Below, in pieces: positions 7,699-12,818 of a stretch of DNA of 14,402 bases. Location of the stretch: positions 1 through 14,402 of the forward strand of contig CAIZOZ010000567.1 in NCBI GenBank assembly GCA_903934745.1, written 5' to 3'. Within the stretch, counting starts at the first letter, position 1; each line of letters starts with the position of its first letter. The position numbers were made by a program, and so were the translations under genes. The notes under the pieces were generated by a model. It did no database searches. It had not been told where the DNA came from and worked only from the letters and a program-made list of their open reading frames with translations. The stretch is from an uncultured cyanobacterium. GTDB taxonomy: Bacteria > Cyanobacteriota > Cyanobacteriia > PCC-6307 > Cyanobiaceae.

Positions 7699-7783
7699 CT
7701 GTGAAAAGGCCGTGGCCGTGAGAAGGCCGTGGCCGTGAGAAGGCTGTGACCGTGAGAAGGCTGTGACCGTGAGGAGACCGTGG
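7699..7783. repeat. tandem repeat, five 17-bp units
   Basis: Five consecutive units of consensus CCGTGAGAAGGCYGTGR start at 7699, 7716, 7733, 7750 and 7767. The middle three are nearly identical; the first and last are more diverged. A more degenerate partial copy may follow to about 7803. The period is not a multiple of three, so it is not a simple coding repeat. It lies in the 3' region of the minus-strand small gene at 7824-8012 and before the probable terminator. The core GTGAGnnGGCTGT also appears in the 16-bp repeats at 12706-12801. Confidence 0.9.
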
Positions 7784-7823
7784 GTCGGGGATGAGGCCGT
7801 GGGCAGAGGCTTGGGGCTGAACG

Positions 7824-8012
7824 TCAGGGACGGAAGCCGGCGGGCTCAATCAAGCGCACCTGATTCCCACGGGCCGTGAACTCCCGACCCTGATCGCTCT
7901 GAACCACCACCCGACCACCGGACTTGACCCGGATCACCCGAGCCCGCACCCAGCCAAGGGCAGCGGATTCCAGCACCTTCACGACGTCACCGGGCTGTAG
8001 ATCCAACTCCAT
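7824..8012 (-). CDS. small beta-rich protein of unknown function (62 aa)
   Basis: From ATG 8012 the product is 62 residues beginning MELDLQPGDVVKVLESA, followed by alternating hydrophobic and charged strands (WVRARVIRV, GRVVVQSD, EFTARGNQVRLIEP). The pattern suggests a small SH3-like or KOW-like beta barrel; that fold call is inference, and no function is known to me. A longer open frame starts at 8078, but its first residues would be encoded inside the tRNA-Trp gene, so I chose the internal ATG, 36 bp after the tRNA. No strong Shine-Dalgarno sequence is visible. It is probably the last gene of an rplS, tRNA-Trp, small-protein unit, which suggests a link to translation or RNA, but this is guilt by association only. 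Confidence 0.75.
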   Translation of the reverse strand: MELDLQPGDVVKVLESAALGWVRARVIRVKSGGRVVVQSDQGREFTARGNQVRLIEPAGFRP

Positions 8013-8048
8013 GTTCGGAAGCAAAAGATTGCGATTGAGACCATCGAA

Positions 8049-8121
8049 CGCGCCGTGGAGGACTCGAACCTCCGACATCAGGTTTTGGAGACCTGCGTTC
8101 TACCAACTGAACTAACGGCGC
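8049..8121 (-). tRNA. tRNA-Trp (anticodon CCA)
   Basis: The minus strand gives a complete 73-nt cloverleaf: acceptor stem GCGCCGT/ACGGCGC, anticodon stem CAGGT/ACCTG with loop CTCCAAA (anticodon CCA), and T stem GGAGG/CCTCC with loop TTCGAGT. The discriminator is G, as in other tRNA-Trp. The CCA end is not encoded. It lies between rplS and the 62-residue gene on the same strand, so it is probably processed out of a common transcript. Confidence 0.97.
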
Positions 8122-8148
8122 AAGGCGATGGCCTCTGGGACATAAGGA

Positions 8149-8196
8149 CACGGCTCTGAGCTGATGATTCCGAGAAGAACCATCGCTTGAGCCGTG
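8149..8196 (-). other. long hairpin between rplS and tRNA-Trp
   Basis: An 8-bp perfect outer stem CACGGCTC/GAGCCGTG (8149-8156 with 8189-8196) continues inward through AGC/GCT and GATG/CATC with only one- or two-base bulges, closing a 14-nt loop. The total is 15 pairs. There is no T-run on the minus strand after it, so a classical terminator is unlikely. An RNA-processing or 3'-end stabilising element for rplS mRNA, or a weak attenuator before tRNA-Trp, fits better. Confidence 0.65.
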
Positions 8197-8211
8197 GCTT
8201 CAACAATCAAA

Positions 8212-8703
8212 TCAGCGATCGAAACGCTGCTTGACCCGAGTGGCCTTACCCACCCGATCACGAAGGTAGAAGAGCTTCGCCCGGCGCACCTTACCCCGGC
8301 GCTCCACTTTCACGGAAGCCACCTGGGGGCTATGGAGCATGAACACCCGTTCAACGCCGATGCCCTGGAAGATGCGACGCACGGTGATGGTCTCGTTGAG
8401 ACCGCCGTGACGCTTGGCGATCACCACCCCTTCGTAGGGCTGGACGCGCTCCTTGTTGCCTTCCCGAATCCGCACACCGACACGCACGGTGTCGCCGACG
8501 TAAATGTCCGGCAGATCGCTCTTGAGCTGCTCAGCCTCAAACGCCCGGATCAGGTCATAGGCACTGAGTTTGCCGGTGGTGGCCTTCACCGCCGCGGGGG
8601 CCTGGTCCGAGGGGCTGGCCTGATCGGCCACATCCTGGGAATCGCTGTCCAGCACGGGATTTTCCTGCTCGGTCATGTTCTGCTCTGTTGTTTCCGCTGC
8701 CAT
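8212..8703 (-). CDS. rplS: 50S ribosomal protein bL19
   Basis: bL19 sits at the 30S-50S interface of the ribosome. The 163-residue product has the conserved L19 body from about residue 50: DLIRAFE, LPDIYVGDTVRVGVRI (64-79), NKERVQPYEGVVIAKRHGG (83-101), TVRRIFQGIGVERVFMLHSP (107-126) and VRRAKLFYLRDR (139-150), ending in VKQRFDR. The first 45 residues are an acidic, Asp/Glu/Gln/Ala-rich tail absent from E. coli L19 (about 115 residues) but familiar in picocyanobacteria. The start is ATG 8703; ATG 8676 is an alternative that removes nine residues. Neither has a good Shine-Dalgarno sequence. A 12-bp palindrome directly abuts the chosen start. Longer reading upstream into the membrane-protein gene is a frame artefact. 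Confidence 0.95.
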   Translation of the reverse strand: MAAETTEQNMTEQENPVLDSDSQDVADQASPSDQAPAAVKATTGKLSAYDLIRAFEAEQLKSDLPDIYVGDTVRVGVRIREGNKERVQPYEGVVIAKRHGGLNETITVRRIFQGIGVERVFMLHSPQVASVKVERRGKVRRAKLFYLRDRVGKATRVKQRFDR

Positions 8704-8715
8704 CGCGGATCCGCG
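8704..8715. repeat. 12-bp palindrome abutting the rplS start codon
   Basis: CGCGGATCCGCG is a perfect palindrome ending immediately before the rplS ATG. As RNA it could form at most a 4-bp stem. It may be an operator, a translational feature or chance. Confidence 0.5.
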
Positions 8716-8733
8716 ACGCCTAGCCAAAGAGCC

Positions 8734-8756
8734 AGTGTACCGGCCGGGGTGACCCC
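8734..8756 (-). promoter_or_regulatory. possible rplS promoter -10 with upstream dyad
   Basis: On the minus strand TACACT (8739-8734) fits a -10 element (TAnnnT) about 30 bp before the rplS start. A GGGGT-n-ACCCC dyad lies just upstream (8746-8756). No -35 with good spacing is present; the nearest TTGAGG is 21 bp away. Weak evidence. Confidence 0.3.
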
Positions 8757-8762
8757 CTTCCC

Positions 8763-9095
8763 TCAACGCCCCCGCCATTGGCGTTGAAGCCGCTGCCAGG
8801 CCATGGCGCCGCCGCTGGCCAGCATCCACAGCAAGCCGAGGCCGTTGAACAGCACGTACAGCGTCTCGCCGTTCGGGCCGAACCAACCCTTCAGCCATTC
8901 CCCCTCGTGCAGAACCAGCAGCCAATGGGCCTGATCCCGACCCAGGCCCGCCCAATCGCGCAGCAGGCGGTAGCTGACACCGCTGATCACCGTGAGCAGC
9001 AGGGGAGCCAGCACCAGGGGAGCCAGGCTGGCGTGGGCCCGTCGCAGCCGGGCTGCCAGGGGCAGGGCCGCAGCCGGGGATGACTCGGAGGACAC
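8763..9095 (-). CDS. small two-helix membrane protein, PepSY-TM-like
   Basis: This is a 110-residue protein with a hydrophilic N-terminus and two predicted membrane helices (about 24-42 and 79-100). The first is preceded by RLRRAH and followed by SGVSYRLLRDW; between the helices lies HWLLVLHEGEWL (57-68). The arrangement of an Arg/His-containing lead-in, a TG/SG-ended helix, and an LHxG segment resembles the PepSY-associated transmembrane family, but without the periplasmic PepSY domain, so it is a short relative at most. Function is unknown; His21, His57 and His63 could be ligand residues, which is speculation. The start is a GTG at 9095, with no clear Shine-Dalgarno sequence. The gene ends 59 bp before rplS on the same strand and diverges from map. 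Confidence 0.75.
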   Translation of the reverse strand: MSSESSPAAALPLAARLRRAHASLAPLVLAPLLLTVISGVSYRLLRDWAGLGRDQAHWLLVLHEGEWLKGWFGPNGETLYVLFNGLGLLWMLASGGAMAWQRLQRQWRGR

Positions 9096-9123
9096 GGCGG
9101 AGACGACAACCGGGGTGACGCCA

Positions 9124-9153
9124 TTGATAACTTGAATCCGAACGAACTAACTT
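9124..9153 (+). promoter_or_regulatory. possible map promoter
   Basis: TTGATA (9124-9129) and TAACTT (9148-9153) are separated by 18 bp in the divergent gap before map. The -35 is good, the -10 only partial. The implied leader is about a dozen bases, which fits the absence of a Shine-Dalgarno sequence. Confidence 0.35.
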
Positions 9154-9171
9154 CTCCCCAGCGCCCGCCGC

Positions 9172-10032
9172 ATGAATCTTTTTGCTGATCTGCTGGCCAC
9201 TGCCCAGTCAGGACAGGGCGCCAGCGGTCTGGTCACCCAGAGCGGTCCCCGGATCCAGAAAGGACGCCGCGGCGTGGAGATCAAATCCGCCCGTGAAATC
9301 GCGATCATGCGCCAGGCCAGCCGCATCGTGGCCACGGTGCTGCGCGAAATCATCGAGCTGGCCGCTCCGGGCATGTCCACAGCCGACCTGGATCGCTACG
9401 CCGAGCGGCGCATCCGTGAACTGGGCGCCACCCCAAGTTTCAAGGGTTACCACGGTTTCCCGGCCAGCATCTGCGCCAGCATCAACGACCAGGTGGTGCA
9501 CGGCATCCCGGGCGAACGGCAGGTGATCCGCGACGGCGATCTAGTCAAGGTGGACACCGGCGCCTACTTCGAGGGCTTTCACGGCGACAGCTGCGTAACC
9601 ATCCCCGTTGGCGCCGGGGCGAGCGAGGCGGCCCACCGGCTCAGCCGCGTGGCCCAGGAGTCGCTGATGAAAGGCCTGGCCACGGTGCGGGCCGGCAGCA
9701 CCCTGCTGGAGCTTGCCGGCGCCGTGCAGGACCACGTCGAGGCCCATGGCTATGCGGTGGTGGAGGACTACACCGGCCATGGCGTGGGTCGCAACCTGCA
9801 CGAGGAGCCTTCGGTGTTCAACTTCCGCACCCGGGACCTGCCCAACATGGTGCTGCGGGCCGGCATGACCCTGGCGGTGGAGCCGATCCTCAATGCCGGC
9901 TCCAAAGCCTGCCGCACCCTCAAGGACCGCTGGACGGTGGTGACCACCGATGGCTCGCTTTCAGCCCAGTGGGAGCACACGATCGTGGTGACCAGCGATG
10001 GCTGCGACATCCTCACCGACCGCGACTTCTGA
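9172..10032 (+). CDS. map: methionine aminopeptidase, type I
   Basis: Map removes the initiator methionine from new proteins in the cytoplasm. The 286-residue product has all five metal ligands of the pita-bread fold: Asp128 and Asp139 (VDTGAYFEGFHGDSC), His203 (GHGVGRNLH), Glu237 (AVEPIL) and Glu268 (QWEHTI), plus the catalytic His110 in NDQVVHGIP. The conserved body begins about residue 35 (VEIKSAREIAIMRQAS). The preceding extension (MNLFADLLATAQ to GRRG) is longer than in E. coli Map (264 residues) and lacks the Cys-rich zinc-finger type of linker. The start is ATG 9172, the first in-frame ATG; no Shine-Dalgarno sequence is visible. The gene is divergent from the small membrane protein and convergent with the dehydrogenase. 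A CTGAGCTCAG palindrome spans its stop codon. Confidence 0.96.
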   Translation: MNLFADLLATAQSGQGASGLVTQSGPRIQKGRRGVEIKSAREIAIMRQASRIVATVLREIIELAAPGMSTADLDRYAERRIRELGATPSFKGYHGFPASICASINDQVVHGIPGERQVIRDGDLVKVDTGAYFEGFHGDSCVTIPVGAGASEAAHRLSRVAQESLMKGLATVRAGSTLLELAGAVQDHVEAHGYAVVEDYTGHGVGRNLHEEPSVFNFRTRDLPNMVLRAGMTLAVEPILNAGSKACRTLKDRWTVVTTDGSLSAQWEHTIVVTSDGCDILTDRDF

Positions 10033-10076
10033 GCTCAGCACCGAGCCTGCCGCCCGGATTCCGTGGGGCTGACGGC

Positions 10077-10781
10077 TCAGGGGCGGCTGGTGAGGCGGAC
10101 ATAGGCCCAGCGGCTGAGGGTCGTCAGCGGCATCAGCACGTAAGTGAGCGGGTTGGGGGTGACGATCACCAGGGAGCAATTCCAATCGAGCGCCTGCCTG
10201 AGCACCTGGGAGGCCACCCAGTCGGCGCTCATCACACCGATCGGATTGAGGGCGGATCGGAACGGCCCCAACACCAGCCGCCGCAGGCGGAGCGTGCTCG
10301 CCAGATCGAGGGCCCGCAGGCTCAGCAACTGGCCGATCAGCCGTTTGCTGAGCTCGTAGAGCGGGCTGATCGCCGGCTGGATCTCCGCTTCGGAGGTGTT
10401 GATCCACACCTCCGGCCGCGGCCGCGCCGGTGCCTGACGCTCGCGGACCACCTCGGCAAACAGCTCCAGTAGGCGCCAGGCGCTGAGGGCATTGACCTCC
10501 AGGGCCAGCTCGGTGGCGGCGGCGCTGCGTTGGCCATGGGGATTGATGCCGTGGTTGATCACGAGCACATCCACGGCTTCCAGCATGGGGCGCAGGGCAG
10601 CCTCCTGGCCCACCTGCCAGCACACCTGCTGCAGCGGGATGGCCTCACCGGTGGCCTGCCGCAGCACCAGGGGAGTCACGCCATGGGTGAGCGCGATCAG
10701 CCGGGCGCCACGACGATGCCACTGGCGCAGCAGGGCCTGGCCAAGGGCGCCGCTGGCGCCGGTGACCGCCACCGTGATCAT
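10077..10781 (-). CDS. short-chain dehydrogenase/reductase of unknown substrate
   Basis: The 234-residue protein has an SDR Rossmann fold: nucleotide loop TGASGALG (residues 7-14), NHG in INHGIN (75-80, the NNAG equivalent), an active-site Ser130 in INTSEAE, and YxxxK as Tyr142/Lys146 in YELSK. The N-terminal strand MITVAVTGASG starts directly at ATG 10781, which has GGAGGAG about 12 bp upstream. An ATG at 10802 would add seven residues. A further reading from a TTG at 10841 is rejected because it runs through a dyad. The C-terminus (MSADWVASQVLRQALDW onward, with hydrophobic VLMPLTTLSRWAY) resembles the SDR domain of cyanobacterial sterol-desaturase/SDR fusions, from memory only. Substrate unknown. 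It is convergent with map and divergent from the DRTGG gene. Confidence 0.82.
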   Translation of the reverse strand: MITVAVTGASGALGQALLRQWHRRGARLIALTHGVTPLVLRQATGEAIPLQQVCWQVGQEAALRPMLEAVDVLVINHGINPHGQRSAAATELALEVNALSAWRLLELFAEVVRERQAPARPRPEVWINTSEAEIQPAISPLYELSKRLIGQLLSLRALDLASTLRLRRLVLGPFRSALNPIGVMSADWVASQVLRQALDWNCSLVIVTPNPLTYVLMPLTTLSRWAYVRLTSRP

Positions 10782-10827
10782 CGGCACTGGGTGCTCCTCC
10801 ATGGGCCTGCGGGGGTTGAACCTGCCT

Positions 10828-10844
10828 AGATTGGCTGCCAATCT
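10828..10844. promoter_or_regulatory. perfect 8-1-8 dyad in the divergent intergenic region
   Basis: AGATTGGC-T-GCCAATCT is an exact inverted repeat between the SDR gene (start 10781) and the DRTGG gene (start 10868). A further CCTG (10821-10824) and CAGG (10846-10849) pair extends it. A TTGAAC at 10816-10821 could be a -35 for the plus-strand gene, though the -10 is poor. It is a candidate operator for one or both genes; the TTGGC-n-GCCAA half-sites suit a dimeric regulator. Confidence 0.55.
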
Positions 10845-10867
10845 GCAGGCTCCGGCGAGGTCGCTCC

Positions 10868-12052
10868 ATGCCCACTCCCGCCCAGAGCCCGCTGCTGATC
10901 GGCTCCTGTGAACCCTTCAGCGGCAAGTCGGCGGTGGTGCTGGGTCTGGCCCACCAGCTGAATCGGCAGGGAATCTCCATCCTGTTCGGCAAGCCCCTGG
11001 CCACCTGCCTCGACGATCTCGAGGTCCTACCGGGGGCAGACACGGCTTTCGCAAATACGGCTTTTGCAGAATCAGCTGTGGAAGCGCGCCTCACCGTCGA
11101 GGCACAGCTGGCTGGGGATTTGATCCTTGATGCCGATGTGCGCTTCATCGGCGCCACCCTGGGGCTGGCGGCCAGCCAGCTGTTGCCGTCGCTGCAGGTG
11201 CAGGAACCCGGTTCCGTGCATCGCCGCCTGCTCAGCGGTGAGCTGGCCCCAGGGGCGGCCTTCGCCGAGCTGCAGCGGCGCATTGCCGCCGCCACCGACC
11301 AGCTGGTGCTGCTGGAAGCGGCGGGCACCCTCAGCGAAGGTCAGGTGTTCGGCCTGGGGCTCGCCCAGATGGCCCGGGCCCTGCAGGCCCCCGTGGTGCT
11401 GGTCCACAACTGGCGCGACAGCCGCAGCGTCGATCCCCTGCTGGAAGCCCGCCAGCAACTGGGCGACCTGTTGGCCGGCGTGGTGCTCAACGCCGTCATC
11501 CCCGAGCAGGTTTCCCAGCTGCGCCAGGAGGTGGAACCAGCCCTGGAGCGCCTGGGGCTGCCGGTCTTCGGCATCATGCCCCGCAGTCCCCTGCTGCGCA
11601 GTGTCACCGTCAGCGAGCTGGGCCGGCGCCTGGCAGCCCGGGTGCTCTGCTGCCAGGACCGTACCGATCTGCTGGTGGAAACCCTCTCGATCGGCGCCAT
11701 GAATGTCAATTCCGCCATGGAGTTCTTCCGCCGGCGACGCAACATGGCTGTGGTCACCGGGGCCGATCGCACCGACATCCAGCTGGCGGCCCTGGAGGCC
11801 TCCACCCAGTGCCTGATCCTCACCGGCGCCGGCGAACCCCTGCCCCAGCTGATCAGCCGGGCCGAAGAACTGGAGGTGCCGGTGCTCAAGGTCGATCACG
11901 ACACCCTCACCACGGTGGAGGTGATCGAAGCGGCGATCGGCCATGTGCGCCTGCACGAAGCGGTCAAGGCCACCTATGCCATCCGGTTGGTGGAAGAGAG
12001 CTGCCGTTTCGAGCGCCTGTTCAAGCGCCTCAGGCTGCCGGTTCGCGCCTGA
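10868..12052 (+). CDS. P-loop/DRTGG-domain protein (phosphotransacetylase N-terminal-like, no catalytic domain)
   Basis: The 394-residue protein has a BioD-like P-loop NTPase domain (about 8-240) with Walker A CEPFSGKS (14-21), GVVLNAVIP (204-212) and GIMPRSPLLRSVTV (235-248). A DRTGG domain follows (about 255-365), shown by LSIGAMNVNSAMEFF (273-287) and VVTGADRTDIQLAAL (295-309). This is the two-domain N-terminal half of long phosphotransacetylases (AAA_26 plus DRTGG); the acetyltransferase domain is absent. Databases often call such proteins phosphotransacetylase family, which may mislead: a nucleotide- or metabolite-sensing role is more likely, by inference. The start is ATG 10868. Residues 59-68 carry a small in-frame duplication (TAFAN/TAFAE) in locally less GC-rich DNA. 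The DprA-like gene follows after 54 bp on the same strand and is probably in the same operon. Confidence 0.85.
   Translation: MPTPAQSPLLIGSCEPFSGKSAVVLGLAHQLNRQGISILFGKPLATCLDDLEVLPGADTAFANTAFAESAVEARLTVEAQLAGDLILDADVRFIGATLGLAASQLLPSLQVQEPGSVHRRLLSGELAPGAAFAELQRRIAAATDQLVLLEAAGTLSEGQVFGLGLAQMARALQAPVVLVHNWRDSRSVDPLLEARQQLGDLLAGVVLNAVIPEQVSQLRQEVEPALERLGLPVFGIMPRSPLLRSVTVSELGRRLAARVLCCQDRTDLLVETLSIGAMNVNSAMEFFRRRRNMAVVTGADRTDIQLAALEASTQCLILTGAGEPLPQLISRAEELEVPVLKVDHDTLTTVEVIEAAIGHVRLHEAVKATYAIRLVEESCRFERLFKRLRLPVRA
11042..11071 (+). repeat. 15-bp in-frame tandem duplication inside the DRTGG gene
   Basis: ACGGCTTTCGCAAAT is followed by ACGGCTTTTGCAGAA, matching at 12 of 15 positions and encoding TAFAN-TAFAE. 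It lies in a loop of the P-loop domain and leaves the frame intact. Confidence 0.7.
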
Positions 12053-12106
12053 GCTCCAGGAACCCAGCAACGCTGCTAGGTTCGAAGCAATCCAAGTCGG
12101 CAACGG

Positions 12107-12619
12107 GTGACCCGGTCCCTAGATCTTCCGGCGCTCGGCCGGATCGACACCCTGGCCCAGGAACTGGCAATGCTCCAGGATCGGGGCAAGCGTCGCATTG
12201 CCGTTCTGGGCAGCCGACACGTGCCGGTGGTGTCAATTCACTTGGTGGAGCTGGTGGCCCGCTCCCTGGCCCAGGAAGGCCACAACCTGATCACCTCCGG
12301 CGCCCAGGGGGTCAACTCCGCGGTGATCCGCAGCGTTCTGGATGTGGATCCTGGTCGATTGACGGTGCTGTTGCCCCAGAGCCTGGAGCGCCAGCCCCTC
12401 GAATCGAGGGACCAGCTGGAGCAGGTGCTGCACCTGGTGGAGAAGCCCGAGCACGATGAACTGCCGCTGCCGATGGCCAGCAGCCTCTGCAACCACGAGA
12501 TCATCAGCCGCTGTGACCAGCTGATCTGCTACGCCTTCCACGACAGCGAAACCCTGCTCAGCAGCTGCCGCACCGCCGAGGACATGGGCAAGGTGGTGAG
12601 CCTGATGTTCTTCGACTGA
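12107..12619 (+). CDS. compact DprA/SLOG-type Rossmann protein
   Basis: The 170-residue protein resembles the Rossmann core of DprA/Smf, a member of the SLOG superfamily. Visible motifs are RIAVLGSRHVP (30-40), LAQEGHNLITSGAQGVNSAV (54-73), similar to the family's SGxAxGID motif, LTVLLPQSL (85-93) and ICYAFHDSETLL (140-151). It lacks the SAM and winged-helix domains of full DprA (about 300-370 residues). Cyanobacterial annotations often read DNA recombination-mediator protein A; RecA loading on ssDNA is not shown by this sequence, and nucleotide-ligand sensing, as in other SLOG proteins, is an alternative. The start is a GTG at 12107 giving MTRSLDLPALGRIDTL. It follows the P-loop/DRTGG gene by 54 bp. 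Its stop codon lies within the first unit of a degenerate repeat block, and the last residues (MFFD) read into it. Confidence 0.8.
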   Translation: MTRSLDLPALGRIDTLAQELAMLQDRGKRRIAVLGSRHVPVVSIHLVELVARSLAQEGHNLITSGAQGVNSAVIRSVLDVDPGRLTVLLPQSLERQPLESRDQLEQVLHLVEKPEHDELPLPMASSLCNHEIISRCDQLICYAFHDSETLLSSCRTAEDMGKVVSLMFFD

Positions 12620-12688
12620 CTTTTCTTCAACTGAACTGTGCTTCGGCTGAACTGTTGTTCAACTGAGCTGTGTTCGACTGAGGCTCCT
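12611..12688. repeat. degenerate 15-16 bp tandem repeat running out of the DprA-like gene
   Basis: Units beginning TTCRRCTGA start at 12611, 12626, 12642, 12658 and 12673, with lengths of 15, 16, 16, 15 and about 16 bp. The first unit contains the last codons and stop of the upstream gene (TTC GAC TGA). A 5-bp hairpin TGAAC-TGTT-GTTCA lies within (12648-12661), without a T-run. The units resemble one another at about two thirds of positions by eye. Confidence 0.7.
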
Positions 12689-12705
12689 GGCCTGACTCCC
12701 GAGCG

Positions 12706-12801
12706 GTTTTGCGAGCGGGCTGTTTTGCGAGCGGGCTGTTTTGTGAGCGGGCTGTTTTGTGAGCGGGCAGTGTTGCAATCGGGCAGTGTTGTGAACAGGC
12801 C
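12706..12801. repeat. tandem repeat, six 16-bp units
   Basis: Six consecutive 16-bp units of consensus GTTTTGYGAGCGGGCT start at 12706, 12722, 12738, 12754, 12770 and 12786. The first four differ by only one or two bases; the last two are increasingly diverged, as if the array decays toward the NfeD gene. It lies between convergent gene ends (12619 and 12819). Because 16 is one more than a multiple of three, a translation would cycle through all frames, so coding is unlikely. The core GTGAGnnGGCTGT is shared with the 17-bp units at 7699-7783. Confidence 0.92.
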
Positions 12802-12818
12802 GCTGTGCGGCGCCCTGC

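Larger units (their letters stand above)
7400..7823. other. gene-free stretch between tRNA-Asp and the 62-aa gene
   Basis: These 424 bases hold the tRNA-Asp leader hairpin, its promoter, a probable terminator, a 12-bp direct repeat and a 17-bp tandem-repeat block. Open frames crossing it (for example 7640-7849 on the minus strand) encode only the low-complexity translation of the repeats, rich in His, Ser, Pro and Thr, and have no credible start. I see no gene here. Confidence 0.7.

Noticed and set aside
7640..7849. 69-residue minus-strand frame through the 17-bp repeats
   Set aside because: Low-complexity translation of a non-triplet repeat, overlapping the end of another gene; no sign of selection as a protein.
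8013..8078. 84-residue version of the small gene after tRNA-Trp
   Set aside because: Its first codons fall within the tRNA-Trp gene, so the internal ATG 8012 is preferred.
10033..10076. Bidirectional terminator between map and the SDR gene
   Set aside because: CTGAGC/GCTCAG and GAGCC/GGCTC arms exist, but loops are long and there is no T-run on either strand; not strong enough to list.
10782..10841. Longer SDR start from TTG 10841
   Set aside because: It would run through the perfect dyad, and the extra residues precede the canonical SDR first strand; ATG 10781 fits best.
12706..12801. Possible CRISPR array
   Set aside because: The units are only 16 bp and directly adjacent with no spacers, and no cas genes are nearby.
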